64,000 bases of DNA from CANDYO01 sp964627795. Its GTDB lineage: Bacteria; Pseudomonadota; Alphaproteobacteria; Rickettsiales; CANDYO01. Positions 8,601 through 18,000 of the stretch are shown here, piece by piece (position 1 is the first letter of the stretch; each line of letters begins with the position of its first letter). Below the pieces are notes generated by a model. It ran no database searches, was not told where the DNA came from, and saw only the letters and a list, made by a program, of their open reading frames with translations. The stretch spans positions 1-64,000 of the forward strand of contig CAZVLF010000002.1 in assembly GCA_964627795.1 (NCBI GenBank), read 5' to 3'. The translations under genes were made by a program, and so were the position numbers.

Positions 8601-8807
8601 ATGACAAAAAAGAAAAAAACAGAAACTAATAAGCAGATTAAAATTACACAAATTGCAAGTCCAATTGGTAGAGAAGAATCTCAAAGAAAAACACTTATTG
8701 GATTAGGTCTTAATAAAATTGGTCGTTCTCGTGTTTATCCTGAAACACCAGATATAATGGGTATGGTTAGAAAAGTCAGCCATTTGCTAAAAGTAGAAAA
8801 TTCATAA
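8601..8807 (+). CDS. rpmD: 50S ribosomal protein L30
   Basis: L30 (68 residues) is a small 50S surface protein. The core IKITQIASPIGREESQRKTL and LGLNKIGRSRVYPETPDIMG match the family, and an unusually lysine-rich first ten residues precede it. AAGGT lies before the ATG. Position between rpsE and rplO is canonical. Confidence 0.95.
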   Translation: MTKKKKTETNKQIKITQIASPIGREESQRKTLIGLGLNKIGRSRVYPETPDIMGMVRKVSHLLKVENS

Positions 8808-8817
8808 AGGTAGTAAT

Positions 8818-9285
8818 ATGAGATTAAATACATTATTTTCTGCACCTGGTGCAAAGCATAATTCCAAACGTTTAGGAAGAGGTACAGGTTCTGGCCTTGG
8901 CAAAACTGCTGGTAAAGGACATAAAGGTCAAAGAGCAAGATCTGGTATTGCAATTAAAGCTTTTGAAGGTGGTCAAATGCCTATTATCAAAAGATTACCA
9001 AAAAGAGGTTTTAACTCATTAAACAGAGTTGAAATGAACACTATTAATACTGGTGAACTAGACAGCTTCATTAAAGATGGTAGACTAGACCAAAATAAAA
9101 TCACTAAAGATGATTTAATTGCACTAGGTATCATTAAAAAATTCTATTTGCCATTAAAGCTTCTAGCAAAAGGTGAATTTACTTTTAAGACTACAATAGA
9201 AGTTGATTTTGCTTCAGCTAGAGCAATTGAGCAAGTTGCTAAAGCAGGTGGTAACGTTGTTTTATATTCTTCAGTACAGGAATAG
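8818..9285 (+). CDS. rplO: 50S ribosomal protein L15
   Basis: L15 (155 residues) is a late 50S assembly protein. The N-terminal GAKHNSKRLGRGTGSGLGKT, then GHKGQRARSG and GGQMPIIKRLPKRGF are diagnostic. The TAG stop is in the loop of a perfect 10-bp hairpin (see separate entry), which may lower transcription or set an mRNA end before secY. Confidence 0.97.
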   Translation: MRLNTLFSAPGAKHNSKRLGRGTGSGLGKTAGKGHKGQRARSGIAIKAFEGGQMPIIKRLPKRGFNSLNRVEMNTINTGELDSFIKDGRLDQNKITKDDLIALGIIKKFYLPLKLLAKGEFTFKTTIEVDFASARAIEQVAKAGGNVVLYSSVQE

Positions 9286-9296
9286 TTTCCTGTACT
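9273..9296 (+). promoter_or_regulatory. Hairpin over the rplO stop codon
   Basis: AGTACAGGAA, loop TAGT, then TTCCTGTACT form a perfect 10-bp stem with a four-base loop carrying the rplO stop. Only a loose T-rich stretch follows (AAAGTTTTATT), so it is not a textbook terminator. It may be an attenuator or an mRNA-stabilising hairpin between the ribosomal genes and secY. The pairing is seen in the sequence; the role is inference. Confidence 0.5.
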
Positions 9297-9335
9297 AAAG
9301 TTTTATTCATATTTTCATAATCTAGGTCAAAAAAT

Positions 9336-10673
9336 ATGTCAAAGTTATCTAAAAGTAAATCTCCTAATCTTTCATCAATTGTAAAGGATTCTGGTTTAAA
9401 AGATAAAATCTTATTCACATTATTTGCTTTGATAGTTTTTCGACTTGGATCTTTTATACCAATACCTGGTATTGATTCAACAGTTCTTGCTGAAATTACT
9501 CAACAAAATGCTGGCGGTGTTTTAGGAATGTTTAATATGCTTTCTGGTGGTTCGCTAGGAAGAATGACTATTTTTGCACTGTCTATAACTCCTTATATTA
9601 CAGCCTCTATTATAATTCAAATTCTTTCTGTAATACATAAGCCCTTAGAACAACTAAAGAAAGAAGGTGAGCAAGGAAGAAAAAAGGTAAATCAATATAC
9701 TCGTTATGCAACTATATTGTTATCAATATTCCAAGGTTATGGTATTGCTGTAGGGCTAGAAAGTATGTCAACTAATGCAGGTCCTGCTGTAGCAGATCCT
9801 GGCTTATTTTTTAGAGTAATGGCTGTTTCTACTTTAACTGGTGGTACTTGTTTTTTGATGTGGCTTGGAGAGCAAATTTCAGCTAGAGGAATTGGTAATG
9901 GTACTTCTTTAATAATTTTTACTGGTATAGTTGCAGGGCTTCCAAATGCTCTAGCAGTTTTATTTGATTTAGGCAGAACAGGCGCTGTTTCTATATTATT
10001 TGTTTTTACTTTAATATTTATCACTGTTGGTCTTATATATTTAATTGTATTTGTTGAAAGGTCTCATAACAGAATACCTGTTCAGTATCCTCGTCGCCAA
10101 GTTGGAAATAAGATCTATGAAGGTGATGTTAGTCACATGCCAATAAAAATAAATACATCTGGAGTAATTCCTCCGATTTTTGCGAGCTCTATACTTTTAT
10201 TTCCACTAACTATAGTTAATTTTACGAAATCTTCAATTGATAGTGAGCCAGGTATACTTGAATCTATTGTTTCTTACTTAAGACATGGAGAGCCTTTATA
10301 TTTATTTTTATACGTAGCTTTAATTGTTTTCTTCTCATTTTTTTATACGGCTATAGTATTTAATCCAGAGGAAACGGCTGAAAACTTAAAAAAATATGGT
10401 GGTTTCATTCCTGGGAGAAGACCAGGTAATCACACAGCTTCATATTTTGACTATATCTTAACAAGAATGACTGTACTTGGATCTATTTATTTGTCTTTTA
10501 TATGTGTATTACCTGAAGTATTGATAGCAAAATATAAAGTTCCTTTTTATTTAGGAGGCACGAGTATTTTAATTGTCGTTAATGTAGTTATGGATACGGT
10601 TGCTCAAGTCCAAACCCATATGTTTAGCAGACAATATCAAGGATTGCTAAAGAAGTTTAATAAAGCTAGGTAA
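9336..10673 (+). CDS. secY: Protein translocase subunit SecY
   Basis: SecY (445 residues) is the ten-helix channel of the general secretory pathway in the inner membrane. FRLGSFIPIPGIDSTVL near the N-terminus, TPYITASIIIQIL around residue 85, the cytosolic loop SHNRIPVQYPRRQVG at about 240-255 and NPEETAENLKKYGGFIPGRRPG near 350 are family signatures. It follows rplO by 50 bases. secE and secG are not in the window. Confidence 0.98.
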   Translation: MSKLSKSKSPNLSSIVKDSGLKDKILFTLFALIVFRLGSFIPIPGIDSTVLAEITQQNAGGVLGMFNMLSGGSLGRMTIFALSITPYITASIIIQILSVIHKPLEQLKKEGEQGRKKVNQYTRYATILLSIFQGYGIAVGLESMSTNAGPAVADPGLFFRVMAVSTLTGGTCFLMWLGEQISARGIGNGTSLIIFTGIVAGLPNALAVLFDLGRTGAVSILFVFTLIFITVGLIYLIVFVERSHNRIPVQYPRRQVGNKIYEGDVSHMPIKINTSGVIPPIFASSILLFPLTIVNFTKSSIDSEPGILESIVSYLRHGEPLYLFLYVALIVFFSFFYTAIVFNPEETAENLKKYGGFIPGRRPGNHTASYFDYILTRMTVLGSIYLSFICVLPEVLIAKYKVPFYLGGTSILIVVNVVMDTVAQVQTHMFSRQYQGLLKKFNKAR

Positions 10674-10676
10674 GCT

Positions 10677-11324
10677 ATGAAAAATATCATATTTTTAGGC
10701 GCACCTGGATGTGGTAAAGGGACTCAAGCTAATATAATTACAAAAAAATTAGATTTTGTTACTATATCAACCGGCAATTTGCTAAGAAATATAGCAAAAA
10801 AAAATGATGAGTTTTCAATTAAAGTTAGGAAAATTCTAGATTCAGGAAAGTTAGTTAGTGATGAAATTGTTACTAAGCTAATCGAAGAATTTTATACACA
10901 AAATATTGATGTTTCTGGATGTATTTTAGATGGTTATCCTAGAAATTTACAACAGGCTTCTTTGTTAGATAATATTTTAAGTAAATATTATCTTAGAGTT
11001 GATAAAGTTATATATTTTGATATAGATAATTCTATATTGGTTAAAAGAATTTCAGGACGTTTTTCCTGTGCTTCGTGTGGTGCTATTTATAATAAATTTT
11101 TTGGTAGTACAAAGCAAGAAGGCGTATGCGATATTTGTAAAGCATCTGAGTTTGTTCATCGTGCGGATGATGATGAAGATGTTGTGTTAGAACGTTTAAA
11201 AGTATATAGGCTGGATACTGAGCCACTTTTGAATTTTTACAAAGAAAATTTAGTATATGTTAAAGCTGATGCAGATGTTGAATCTGTTACCAGCACTATA
11301 CTAAAAAATATTGAGATACTTTAA
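10677..11324 (+). CDS. adk: Adenylate kinase with zinc-type LID
   Basis: Adenylate kinase (215 residues) interconverts 2 ADP with ATP and AMP. The P-loop GAPGCGKGTQA is at residues 8-18, and the AMP-binding STGNLLR and DGYPRNLQQA follow. The LID contains two CxxC pairs (CASC and CDIC), so it is probably the zinc-binding form. It starts three bases after secY. The stop lies within a terminator hairpin. Confidence 0.97.
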   Translation: MKNIIFLGAPGCGKGTQANIITKKLDFVTISTGNLLRNIAKKNDEFSIKVRKILDSGKLVSDEIVTKLIEEFYTQNIDVSGCILDGYPRNLQQASLLDNILSKYYLRVDKVIYFDIDNSILVKRISGRFSCASCGAIYNKFFGSTKQEGVCDICKASEFVHRADDDEDVVLERLKVYRLDTEPLLNFYKENLVYVKADADVESVTSTILKNIEIL

Positions 11325-11345
11325 AGTTGCATTTAAAGTATTTTT
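11316..11345 (+). terminator. Rho-independent terminator at the adk stop
   Basis: ATACTTTAAA and TTTAAAGTAT form a perfect 10-bp stem around a GTTGCA loop, followed by TTTTT at the base. The adk stop codon lies inside the left arm. It would end the spc-secY-adk transcript and separate it from rpsM onwards. The stem is AT-rich and therefore weak. Confidence 0.6.
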
Positions 11346-11387
11346 AACTATTTTTTGCAAATTTGTTGTAAAAAGCAATATCAACTA

Positions 11388-11415
11388 TTGACTAAATTGA
11401 AAAAAAATTTATCAT
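11388..11415 (+). promoter_or_regulatory. Candidate sigma-70 promoter for rpsM-rplQ
   Basis: TTGACT, a 16-base spacer and TATCAT fit a -35/-10 pair. It lies about 80 bases upstream of rpsM in the largest gap of the ribosomal cluster, directly after the adk terminator. The match is good, but AT-rich DNA produces such matches by chance. Confidence 0.5.
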
Positions 11416-11494
11416 ACAAGTCTTTACTTATAGATATTCTTTTCACAACTTTGATAAGTTAGAATAAATATTAATTATATTAGGAGATAAAGCT

Positions 11495-11863
11495 GTGGTT
11501 CGTGTAGCAGGCGTTAATATACCTGATAATAAGCGTTTAGTTATAGCGCTTACATATGTATATGGAATTGGTCGTTCAACTGCATCTGAAGTTTGTCAAA
11601 AACTTGGTGTTAGTGAAGATATAAGACCAAACACTCTGGATAATAACCAGATTGTAAAATTACGTGAAATTCTAGACAAAGAGTATGTTCTAGAAAGTGA
11701 GCGTAAAAGAGTGGTAATGAATAATATTAAAATGAAAATGGACCTTGGTCTTTATGAGGGTTTGCGTCATAGAAGAGGCTTGCCTGTGAGAGGCCAAAGA
11801 ACAAGAACCAATGCCAGAACCAGAAAAGGTAAGGCTAAAACTGTAGCTAATAAGAAGAAATAG
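11495..11863 (+). CDS. rpsM: 30S ribosomal protein S13
   Basis: S13 (122 residues) forms 30S-50S bridges and contacts the P-site tRNA. VRVAGVNIPDNKRLVIALTY at the start and GLRHRRGLPVRGQRTRTNAR near the end are diagnostic. The start is GTG, fixed by AGGAG eight bases upstream and by alignment to the usual MxRIAGVNIP. It is the first gene of the alpha-type operon here. Confidence 0.97.
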   Translation: MVRVAGVNIPDNKRLVIALTYVYGIGRSTASEVCQKLGVSEDIRPNTLDNNQIVKLREILDKEYVLESERKRVVMNNIKMKMDLGLYEGLRHRRGLPVRGQRTRTNARTRKGKAKTVANKKK

Positions 11864-11870
11864 GTTAAAT

Positions 11871-12260
11871 ATGTCTAAAGTAGAGGCTAAAACTATAAAG
11901 AAAAAAGCAAGAAAAAATATAGTAGTTGGTGTTGCACATATTAAGGCAACATTCAATAATACTATCATTACCATTGCAGATCTTAAGGGAAACACTATCT
12001 CATGGTCTTCTGCTGGTATGCATGGGTTTACAGGTGCTAAAAAAGCTACTCCTCACGCAGCTCAAGTTGTAGCTGATCATGCTGCAGGAATAGCAAAAGA
12101 GCACGGATTAAGAACTGTATCTGTTAAGGTTACTGGTCCTGGAAATGGAAGGGAGTCAGCTTTAAGAGCTTTAGGTACACATTTTGCTGTAGCCTCAATT
12201 AAGGATATAACACCTGTTGCCCATAACGGATGCCGTCCTCCGAAGCGCAGAAGAGTATAA
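11871..12260 (+). CDS. rpsK: 30S ribosomal protein S11
   Basis: S11 (129 residues) forms part of the mRNA exit and E site. VGVAHIKATFNNTIITIADL, HGFTGAKKATPHAAQV and the C-terminal DITPVAHNGCRPPKRRRV are hallmark S11 segments. It follows rpsM by seven bases with a GGT-type Shine-Dalgarno. rpsD is not between rpsK and rpoA, as usual in alphaproteobacteria. Confidence 0.98.
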   Translation: MSKVEAKTIKKKARKNIVVGVAHIKATFNNTIITIADLKGNTISWSSAGMHGFTGAKKATPHAAQVVADHAAGIAKEHGLRTVSVKVTGPGNGRESALRALGTHFAVASIKDITPVAHNGCRPPKRRRV

Positions 12261-12294
12261 TTTAAAAATAATTGATAATTAAGGGAAGTTCATT

Positions 12295-13308
12295 ATGGTA
12301 CAACTATCCAAGAATTGGAACGAATTAATTAAACCTTCCAAGCTTTTAGTGAAATCAGATCAGCCAAATATAGCTGAAATTATTGTTGATCCACTAGAGC
12401 CTGGTTTTGGTTTAACTTTGGGTAATGCTTTAAGAAGAGTTCTTTTATCTTCTCTTCAGGGTGCAGCCATTACTGCAATTAATATCGATGGTGTTGTTCA
12501 TGAGTTTTCCTCTATTCCAGGGGTTAAAGAAGATATCACAGATTTAATCTTAAACCTTAAGAAAGTTATAGTGCGCATGGATGTTTCTGAGCGTAGAAAA
12601 CTATCTCTTAGTGTAACAGGACCATGTGTTGTTACAGCTGGTATGATTGAAACTGGACATGATGTAGAAATTCTTAACAAAGATCACGTTCTTTGCACTT
12701 TATCTGATAGCGCCTCGCTAAATATTGAATTAACTTGTCAGACAGGAAAAGGATATGCACCTGCATATACTATGAGAAAACAAGATGATCCAATTGGTTT
12801 AATACCTATTGATGCTTTATTTTCTCCTGTTAAAAAGGCTTTTTATAAAGTAGAAAATACTAGGGTTGGTCAAGTTACTGATTATGATAAGCTTATATTT
12901 ACATTGGAAACTGATGGTACAATTACACCAGAGTTAGCTATAGGGCTTGCAGCAAGAATTATTCAAGACCAAATGCAATTATTTATTGCATTTGAAGATT
13001 CAAAAGAAGAGAAAAATTTTGATATTGAAGAACTTAAGTTTGATCCAAATCTTCTTAGAAAAGTTGATGAGCTTGAGCTTTCAGTTCGTTCACAAAACTG
13101 TCTTAAAAACGATAATATTGTTTATATAGGTGATCTCGTTATTAAATCAGAAAGTGAAATGCTTAAGACTCCTAATTTTGGTCGTAAGTCATTAAACGAA
13201 ATAAAAGAAGTTTTAGGTAGCATGAATTTAGGTTTCGGTATGAATATTCCTGAATGGCCACCAGAAAAAATTGAAGAACTTGCAAAAAAATATGAAAACC
13301 CATATTAA
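12295..13308 (+). CDS. rpoA: RNA polymerase alpha subunit
   Basis: RpoA (337 residues) nucleates RNA polymerase assembly through its N-terminal domain and contacts UP elements and activators through its C-terminal domain. EPLEPGFGLTLGNALRRVLL-type sequence (residues about 30-50) marks the NTD dimer interface, and the CTD shows ELSVRSQNCLKNDNIVYIGD and TPNFGRKSLNEIKEVL. AAGGGA lies 8-10 bases upstream. Confidence 0.98.
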   Translation: MVQLSKNWNELIKPSKLLVKSDQPNIAEIIVDPLEPGFGLTLGNALRRVLLSSLQGAAITAINIDGVVHEFSSIPGVKEDITDLILNLKKVIVRMDVSERRKLSLSVTGPCVVTAGMIETGHDVEILNKDHVLCTLSDSASLNIELTCQTGKGYAPAYTMRKQDDPIGLIPIDALFSPVKKAFYKVENTRVGQVTDYDKLIFTLETDGTITPELAIGLAARIIQDQMQLFIAFEDSKEEKNFDIEELKFDPNLLRKVDELELSVRSQNCLKNDNIVYIGDLVIKSESEMLKTPNFGRKSLNEIKEVLGSMNLGFGMNIPEWPPEKIEELAKKYENPY

Positions 13309-13321
13309 TAGGTTATGAATT

Positions 13322-13732
13322 ATGAGACATGGTATTAAATCAAAAAAATTAAACAGAACTAGCAGCCATCGTAAATCGATGATTGCTAATATGGCATCTT
13401 CACTTGTTCTACATGAGCAAATTTCAACTACATTGCCTAAAGCAAAGCTTATACGCCCTGTTGTTGAAAAGTTAGTTACAATAGCTAGAAAGCCTAATCT
13501 TGCAGCTAGAAGAAAATTATTGTCTATGTTAAGATCTGAAGTAGCTGTTAATAAACTTATTGATATTCTTGGTTCAAGATATTCATCACGTAATGGTGGG
13601 TATTTAAGAATTATGAAAGCAGGTTTTAGATATGGTGATATGGCGCCTATGGCAGTAATTGAGTTTGTTGATCGTGATGTTAATGCTAAAGGTCAAAATT
13701 ACGGACAAGCTAATACTGAACAAGCAGCTTAA
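13322..13732 (+). CDS. rplQ: 50S ribosomal protein L17
   Basis: L17 (136 residues) is a 50S surface protein near the exit tunnel. MRHGIKSKKLNRTSSHRKSM, the ISTTLPKAKLIRPVVEKLVT block and GGYLRIMKAGFRYGDMAPMA are diagnostic. It ends the ribosomal run and is followed at once by a strong terminator. Confidence 0.98.
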   Translation: MRHGIKSKKLNRTSSHRKSMIANMASSLVLHEQISTTLPKAKLIRPVVEKLVTIARKPNLAARRKLLSMLRSEVAVNKLIDILGSRYSSRNGGYLRIMKAGFRYGDMAPMAVIEFVDRDVNAKGQNYGQANTEQAA

Positions 13733-13752
13733 ATATAAAATATAGAATTTTT

Positions 13753-13779
13753 AAAAGCCACCTTATGGTGGCTTTTTTT
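13753..13779 (+). terminator. Rho-independent terminator after rplQ
   Basis: AAAAGCCACC, loop TTAT, then GGTGGCTTTT form a perfect 10-bp stem with a GC-rich core, running into a seven-T tract. It is the best terminator in the window and closes the rpsM-rplQ operon 20 bases after the stop. Confidence 0.9.
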
Positions 13780-13802
13780 ATTTATGATTTTAGGGAGTAA
13801 TT

Positions 13803-14132
13803 ATGTTATTTTTAAGTTCTAAAACTTCAAAGTTTTTTCAGCCAGCTTTACAGTTAACAAAATTATTTTATCATACGGCTAAAGAGACAACTAAACACAT
13901 ACCCTCTATTACTATCCAGGTTATTGAAAATACTGGTTCACTTGTTAGGACCACTGCTAAAATAGTGGAGTTTCCAGAAAGAATTATGAGCCCTCTAGGA
14001 ATGGCACCTAAAATCTCGGTTGAAATTTCTAAGTTGATGTCTGAGCTTTTTCCTGATAAATCTATAACTACTGTAGAATTATCTGGAAGAGATGCAACAA
14101 ATGACCTATTTAATCAATATCCTTCGGAATAA
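13803..14132 (+). CDS. Uncharacterised small helical protein
   Basis: I do not recognise this 109-residue protein. It looks amphipathic and helical, with repeated Thr/Ile/Lys segments such as TAKETTKHIPSITIQVIENT and no signal peptide or membrane helix. The pattern is loosely phasin-like, but that is only an impression. AGGGAG eight bases before the ATG is a good start signal. Its last 41 bases overlap the RNase T2 gene in another frame, so the two may be coupled. Confidence 0.6.
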   Translation: MLFLSSKTSKFFQPALQLTKLFYHTAKETTKHIPSITIQVIENTGSLVRTTAKIVEFPERIMSPLGMAPKISVEISKLMSELFPDKSITTVELSGRDATNDLFNQYPSE

Positions 14133-14826
14133 ATTAACCATACTTATATTAGTTTGTTCCTTTAACTCTTTTGCAAGTAATTGTGATATAAGAGGAGGAG
14201 TAACTGGTTACACTTTAGCATTAACTTGGTTACCAGGCTTTTGTAAAACTAATAAATTTCATGAATGTAATGAAGCTGAAAAATATCGCTATTTTAATCT
14301 TCATGGGTTGTGGCCAGAAAAAGAAGGGTGTGGTGATGATTTTGGATATTGTGGAAAGGTAAAAGAACCCACTAACAAATGCAATTATCCTGAAATTAAT
14401 ATCTCTTCTGATACCTATCATCAGCTTAAATATGTAATGCCAAATGCAAAACATAATGGATGTTTAGCCAAACATGAGTGGTGGAAACATGGAACTTGTT
14501 CTGTTTTTGATGTTGAACAATATTATCGTATTTCAATTAAATACGTAGAAGAATTTAATCAAAATAAGTTCTTCCAACAGTTTATAAAAAATAATATTGG
14601 AAAGCTCATTGATAAGGAAGAATTATATCGATATTTTGATGCCTCATACGGAACAAATGCTCATAAATCTCTCCAACTAGTTTGTGATGAAGGTAATCTA
14701 ACAGAAATTAGAGTTGCCTTACCATCAGAAATTAGAGATGGAAGGATTGAACTTAGAAGAATTATTGGTAAAGCTTTTATTGCTAAACAAACTAATTGTG
14801 GCGTCAGTTTTTATATAGCTAACTAG
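14101..14826 (+). CDS. Secreted ribonuclease, T2 family
   Basis: RNase T2 enzymes cleave single-stranded RNA through a 2',3'-cyclic phosphate and act outside the cytoplasm. Both active-site blocks are present: CAS1 FNLHGLWP and CAS2 KHEWWKHGTC, with catalytic His in each and the Glu in CAS2. The N-terminus (about residues 10-27) is a hydrophobic signal peptide ending SFASN, followed by many cysteines suited to disulfides. About 241 residues from ATG 14101; an ATG at 14092 is also possible. It probably acts in the periplasm, host vacuole or host cytosol. Confidence 0.9.
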   Translation: MTYLINILRNKLTILILVCSFNSFASNCDIRGGVTGYTLALTWLPGFCKTNKFHECNEAEKYRYFNLHGLWPEKEGCGDDFGYCGKVKEPTNKCNYPEINISSDTYHQLKYVMPNAKHNGCLAKHEWWKHGTCSVFDVEQYYRISIKYVEEFNQNKFFQQFIKNNIGKLIDKEELYRYFDASYGTNAHKSLQLVCDEGNLTEIRVALPSEIRDGRIELRRIIGKAFIAKQTNCGVSFYIAN

Positions 14827-15050
14827 CAAATTTATATTTTAAATTACATTCAAGTAAATTATCAAATTATTTTCATATTGATGATATGGATTTTGGATTT
14901 AAAATATAAAACTATTAATGAGTTTAAGGTTTATTTTAGCTTATTAAATAAGCAATAATGTAACTAATTCAATAACCAGTTTTAAATATATTATTTTTTG
15001 TTGTAAGCTACACATCAATAATCAATAACTATTGGCCATTGGAATCGATT

Positions 15051-18000
15051 TTAATATTCCGTATTATAGTAAAGCATAGAAATATTTTCATAGTTATTAA
15101 TTTCAGAACTAAATAATTGCTCATAAGTCTCTGCAAGTAAATCTTGTATGTATTTGTACTGAGCTTTATGTAATTTTTCTAATTTGCCTGAATTATATTC
15201 AGCTATGATATTGAAAACTTTATTTGCAAAACCTACTATAGCGGTGCTAGTGACTATTGCTTTAAATATGTCGGCTTGTTCACCAGTAACTGACTTAGAG
15301 GTCAGTTGCGGTAATAGCATAGATACAATTCCATTTACAGCTGCTTCTAAGTGGTTTCCTTTACCAACGCTATAAGCTGCATTTAAGGTTCCTATGAATG
15401 CAGAAGCCAAGATATTTCCATTTAGCGCAGCAACGGTGTAGCTAACCGAAGAAGCGGCTTTAAAGAGATTGTCTCTTGTTGGAATATAAGCTGCATATGC
15501 AGAATCAATAACAATATTAATAATTGGAATAGTTGTTATAGCTCTATCTAATAGGCCACTATAAGGTAAGAAAGATGTATCAGCATTAGGAATATCTTTT
15601 GTCTCTTCTAAGCGTATAGTCTTTTGTGCTTGAATATTTACAGGTTCAAAGAGAGTTTTGACCATTTTTTTACTACCGATTTCTTTTACTTCATCAATGA
15701 GAACTTCAGTTACATCTTTATCATTTAGTAATTCCAAGAGCTGATCTAATTTTATATCATTATTTAGAGCTGCTGTTGTAAAAAGTGATTCTTGAATCTT
15801 AGGTATATTAATATTTGAATTGTTATAGATTGTTTCTGTATGAAGATAAACATCCATGTTATTAGCTTTTAGAGTTTCAGCTGATGCGCTTTCTGTGCCG
15901 ATCGAGTTTTGATAATTTAAACCTGAACTTACTTGTTGAGTAAGTGATTTTTCTGATGATAAACTTCTGGATGCATATTCTGAGGCACCATCATTTTCTT
16001 CTAAGAATTTTATTTTTCTTTTTCCCAAAATACTATCTTTAGATTCTAGCGAAAGGAACCTGTCTTTATAAAAAATTAGTTGAAATAGATTGTTACTGTT
16101 GTAAGCTCCAATATCATACCCTTCGCTTTCTTTGCCAACAAAAAACACTTTGAATTTACATTTATAATATTCGGATATTGCTTCTAGTAATTTAGTAATT
16201 TTGTCCTGTTCACTTAAATGCTGGTAATTAGTAAAATTTCGGTTTTGATTCGTATATTGACTGATTTCGGTTTGAATATCATTTATTGATTTCTTTAATT
16301 GCTTTGCTAAAAATGGTAAAATATTTTTCCAAGACAATTTAAGTTTTGGAATAATTTCAGGTATTCTTTTCACTATGAAGTTCTGTCTGGTTAGCAATTT
16401 CGCAAGATCTAAACCTGTTGGTATTTTCATTTTTGAAGAAAATAGAAGTGGTGCTGTAGCTCCTGCTGAAATTAGAATATTTAAATCTTCAAAGGACAGG
16501 AATGAAACTACCTCTTGAGAGATAAAATCCCATTTATCGGTCTCTCCAAAAAATTTTCTTACTATTTGATAATTGTTTTTATTAGGGCTTGTAAAAAAAG
16601 CACCAACTTTTAGCAAGGTTTCTTCAGATTTTGTTATGTGAACAAGATCATCGTATTTTTTGCCATTTTTTATTGTTGATTTAATTCCTGCAATGGATTT
16701 AAGCGCAACTTCACCTTTTTCTCGGTGTAGAGAAATGTTATCTTCAAGTTTCTTAAGAATTTGATTGTCTTTTAAAAACTTCCTAGCATTAGCATAATTG
16801 CAAATTGCACCATTTTGGATTAATTTTTTTGTCATGTATAATTTCAGTTTTACTGGATCTATAAGACTACCATCAAATAGTCTAATCCCTAGTGGATTTA
16901 CCGCGGTTAACCCAATAACCTGATCTAAGAATGTAAGCTTTAAAATAGGATTTACCCTGGTTAACCCCCATTTAATATCAATTAAATACTGTAATATTTG
17001 TAAATTATATCCTTCTAAAGCTATTTTTTCAAATATTCCATATTTACCATTTCTATCTTTGGTTACTTCAATTAAAAATTTCATTATATCCAATCGTTCA
17101 TAAAGGGAGAAATCCAATATGTAATTATGATGGGATGCAACTTCTATAGGCAATCTACTAAATCCATCAACTTCAGCAGGGTCGTCTATGCTAAATTCAA
17201 ATTTATTGACTAAAAGCTTTACAGACCAAGATAATTTATTTTTAATAGCATAAATTAACAATTCTTCGTTTTTAGGAAGTTTCGGGTTAGAATTACGATC
17301 TCTTTGAAGAGCTCTATAAAGAAAACCTATAATATTTTCTTGTCCTTCTCTATTTTGAAAGCTTTTTATTGCAACATGAATAGGATAAAGTCCTTGGTTA
17401 TCTTTAGTGTTAAGGTTATATTTCTTTTTGTCCAACAAATTTAAGATGTGATAACTTCTGGGTGAGAGAGCGGCTATATGAGCAAGACTTTGTCCATTAA
17501 TTTTTGGAGCCGTTTGAGAGTTTTTTACCATATGCTCATGTAAAAACTCAAAAACCTCATAATTTCCATTTTTAACAGCTAAATGAATTGGATAATATCC
17601 TTCATATTCATGAAAATATTCATTAGATCTGTATGGTTTGTAGAGAATATGTCCTTTATCTAAAAGATACTTTAGAACTTTAACGCCATTAGGAATTTTA
17701 GTTGCAAGGTAGGCAAGATTTTCGCTGGGAAAGTGTGGTATACTGTGAGAATTTTCTAACAAATAATCAAACAATATACTAAAACAATTTATTTTTTTAA
17801 GATTTGTAGTATAATAAATTGGATATAATCCTTTACTATCTGGTTGATTCAGATCATATCCCCGCTCTTTAAGATAATTTAAGAAATCAACGGAATAATC
17901 TTTCTCACTCTTAGGATTATCTCTTAAAACTATAAAATGAACAATTGTTTTACCTTCGATTAATGAAATTCCATCAGTTGATAATTTTGATTGCTCAAAT

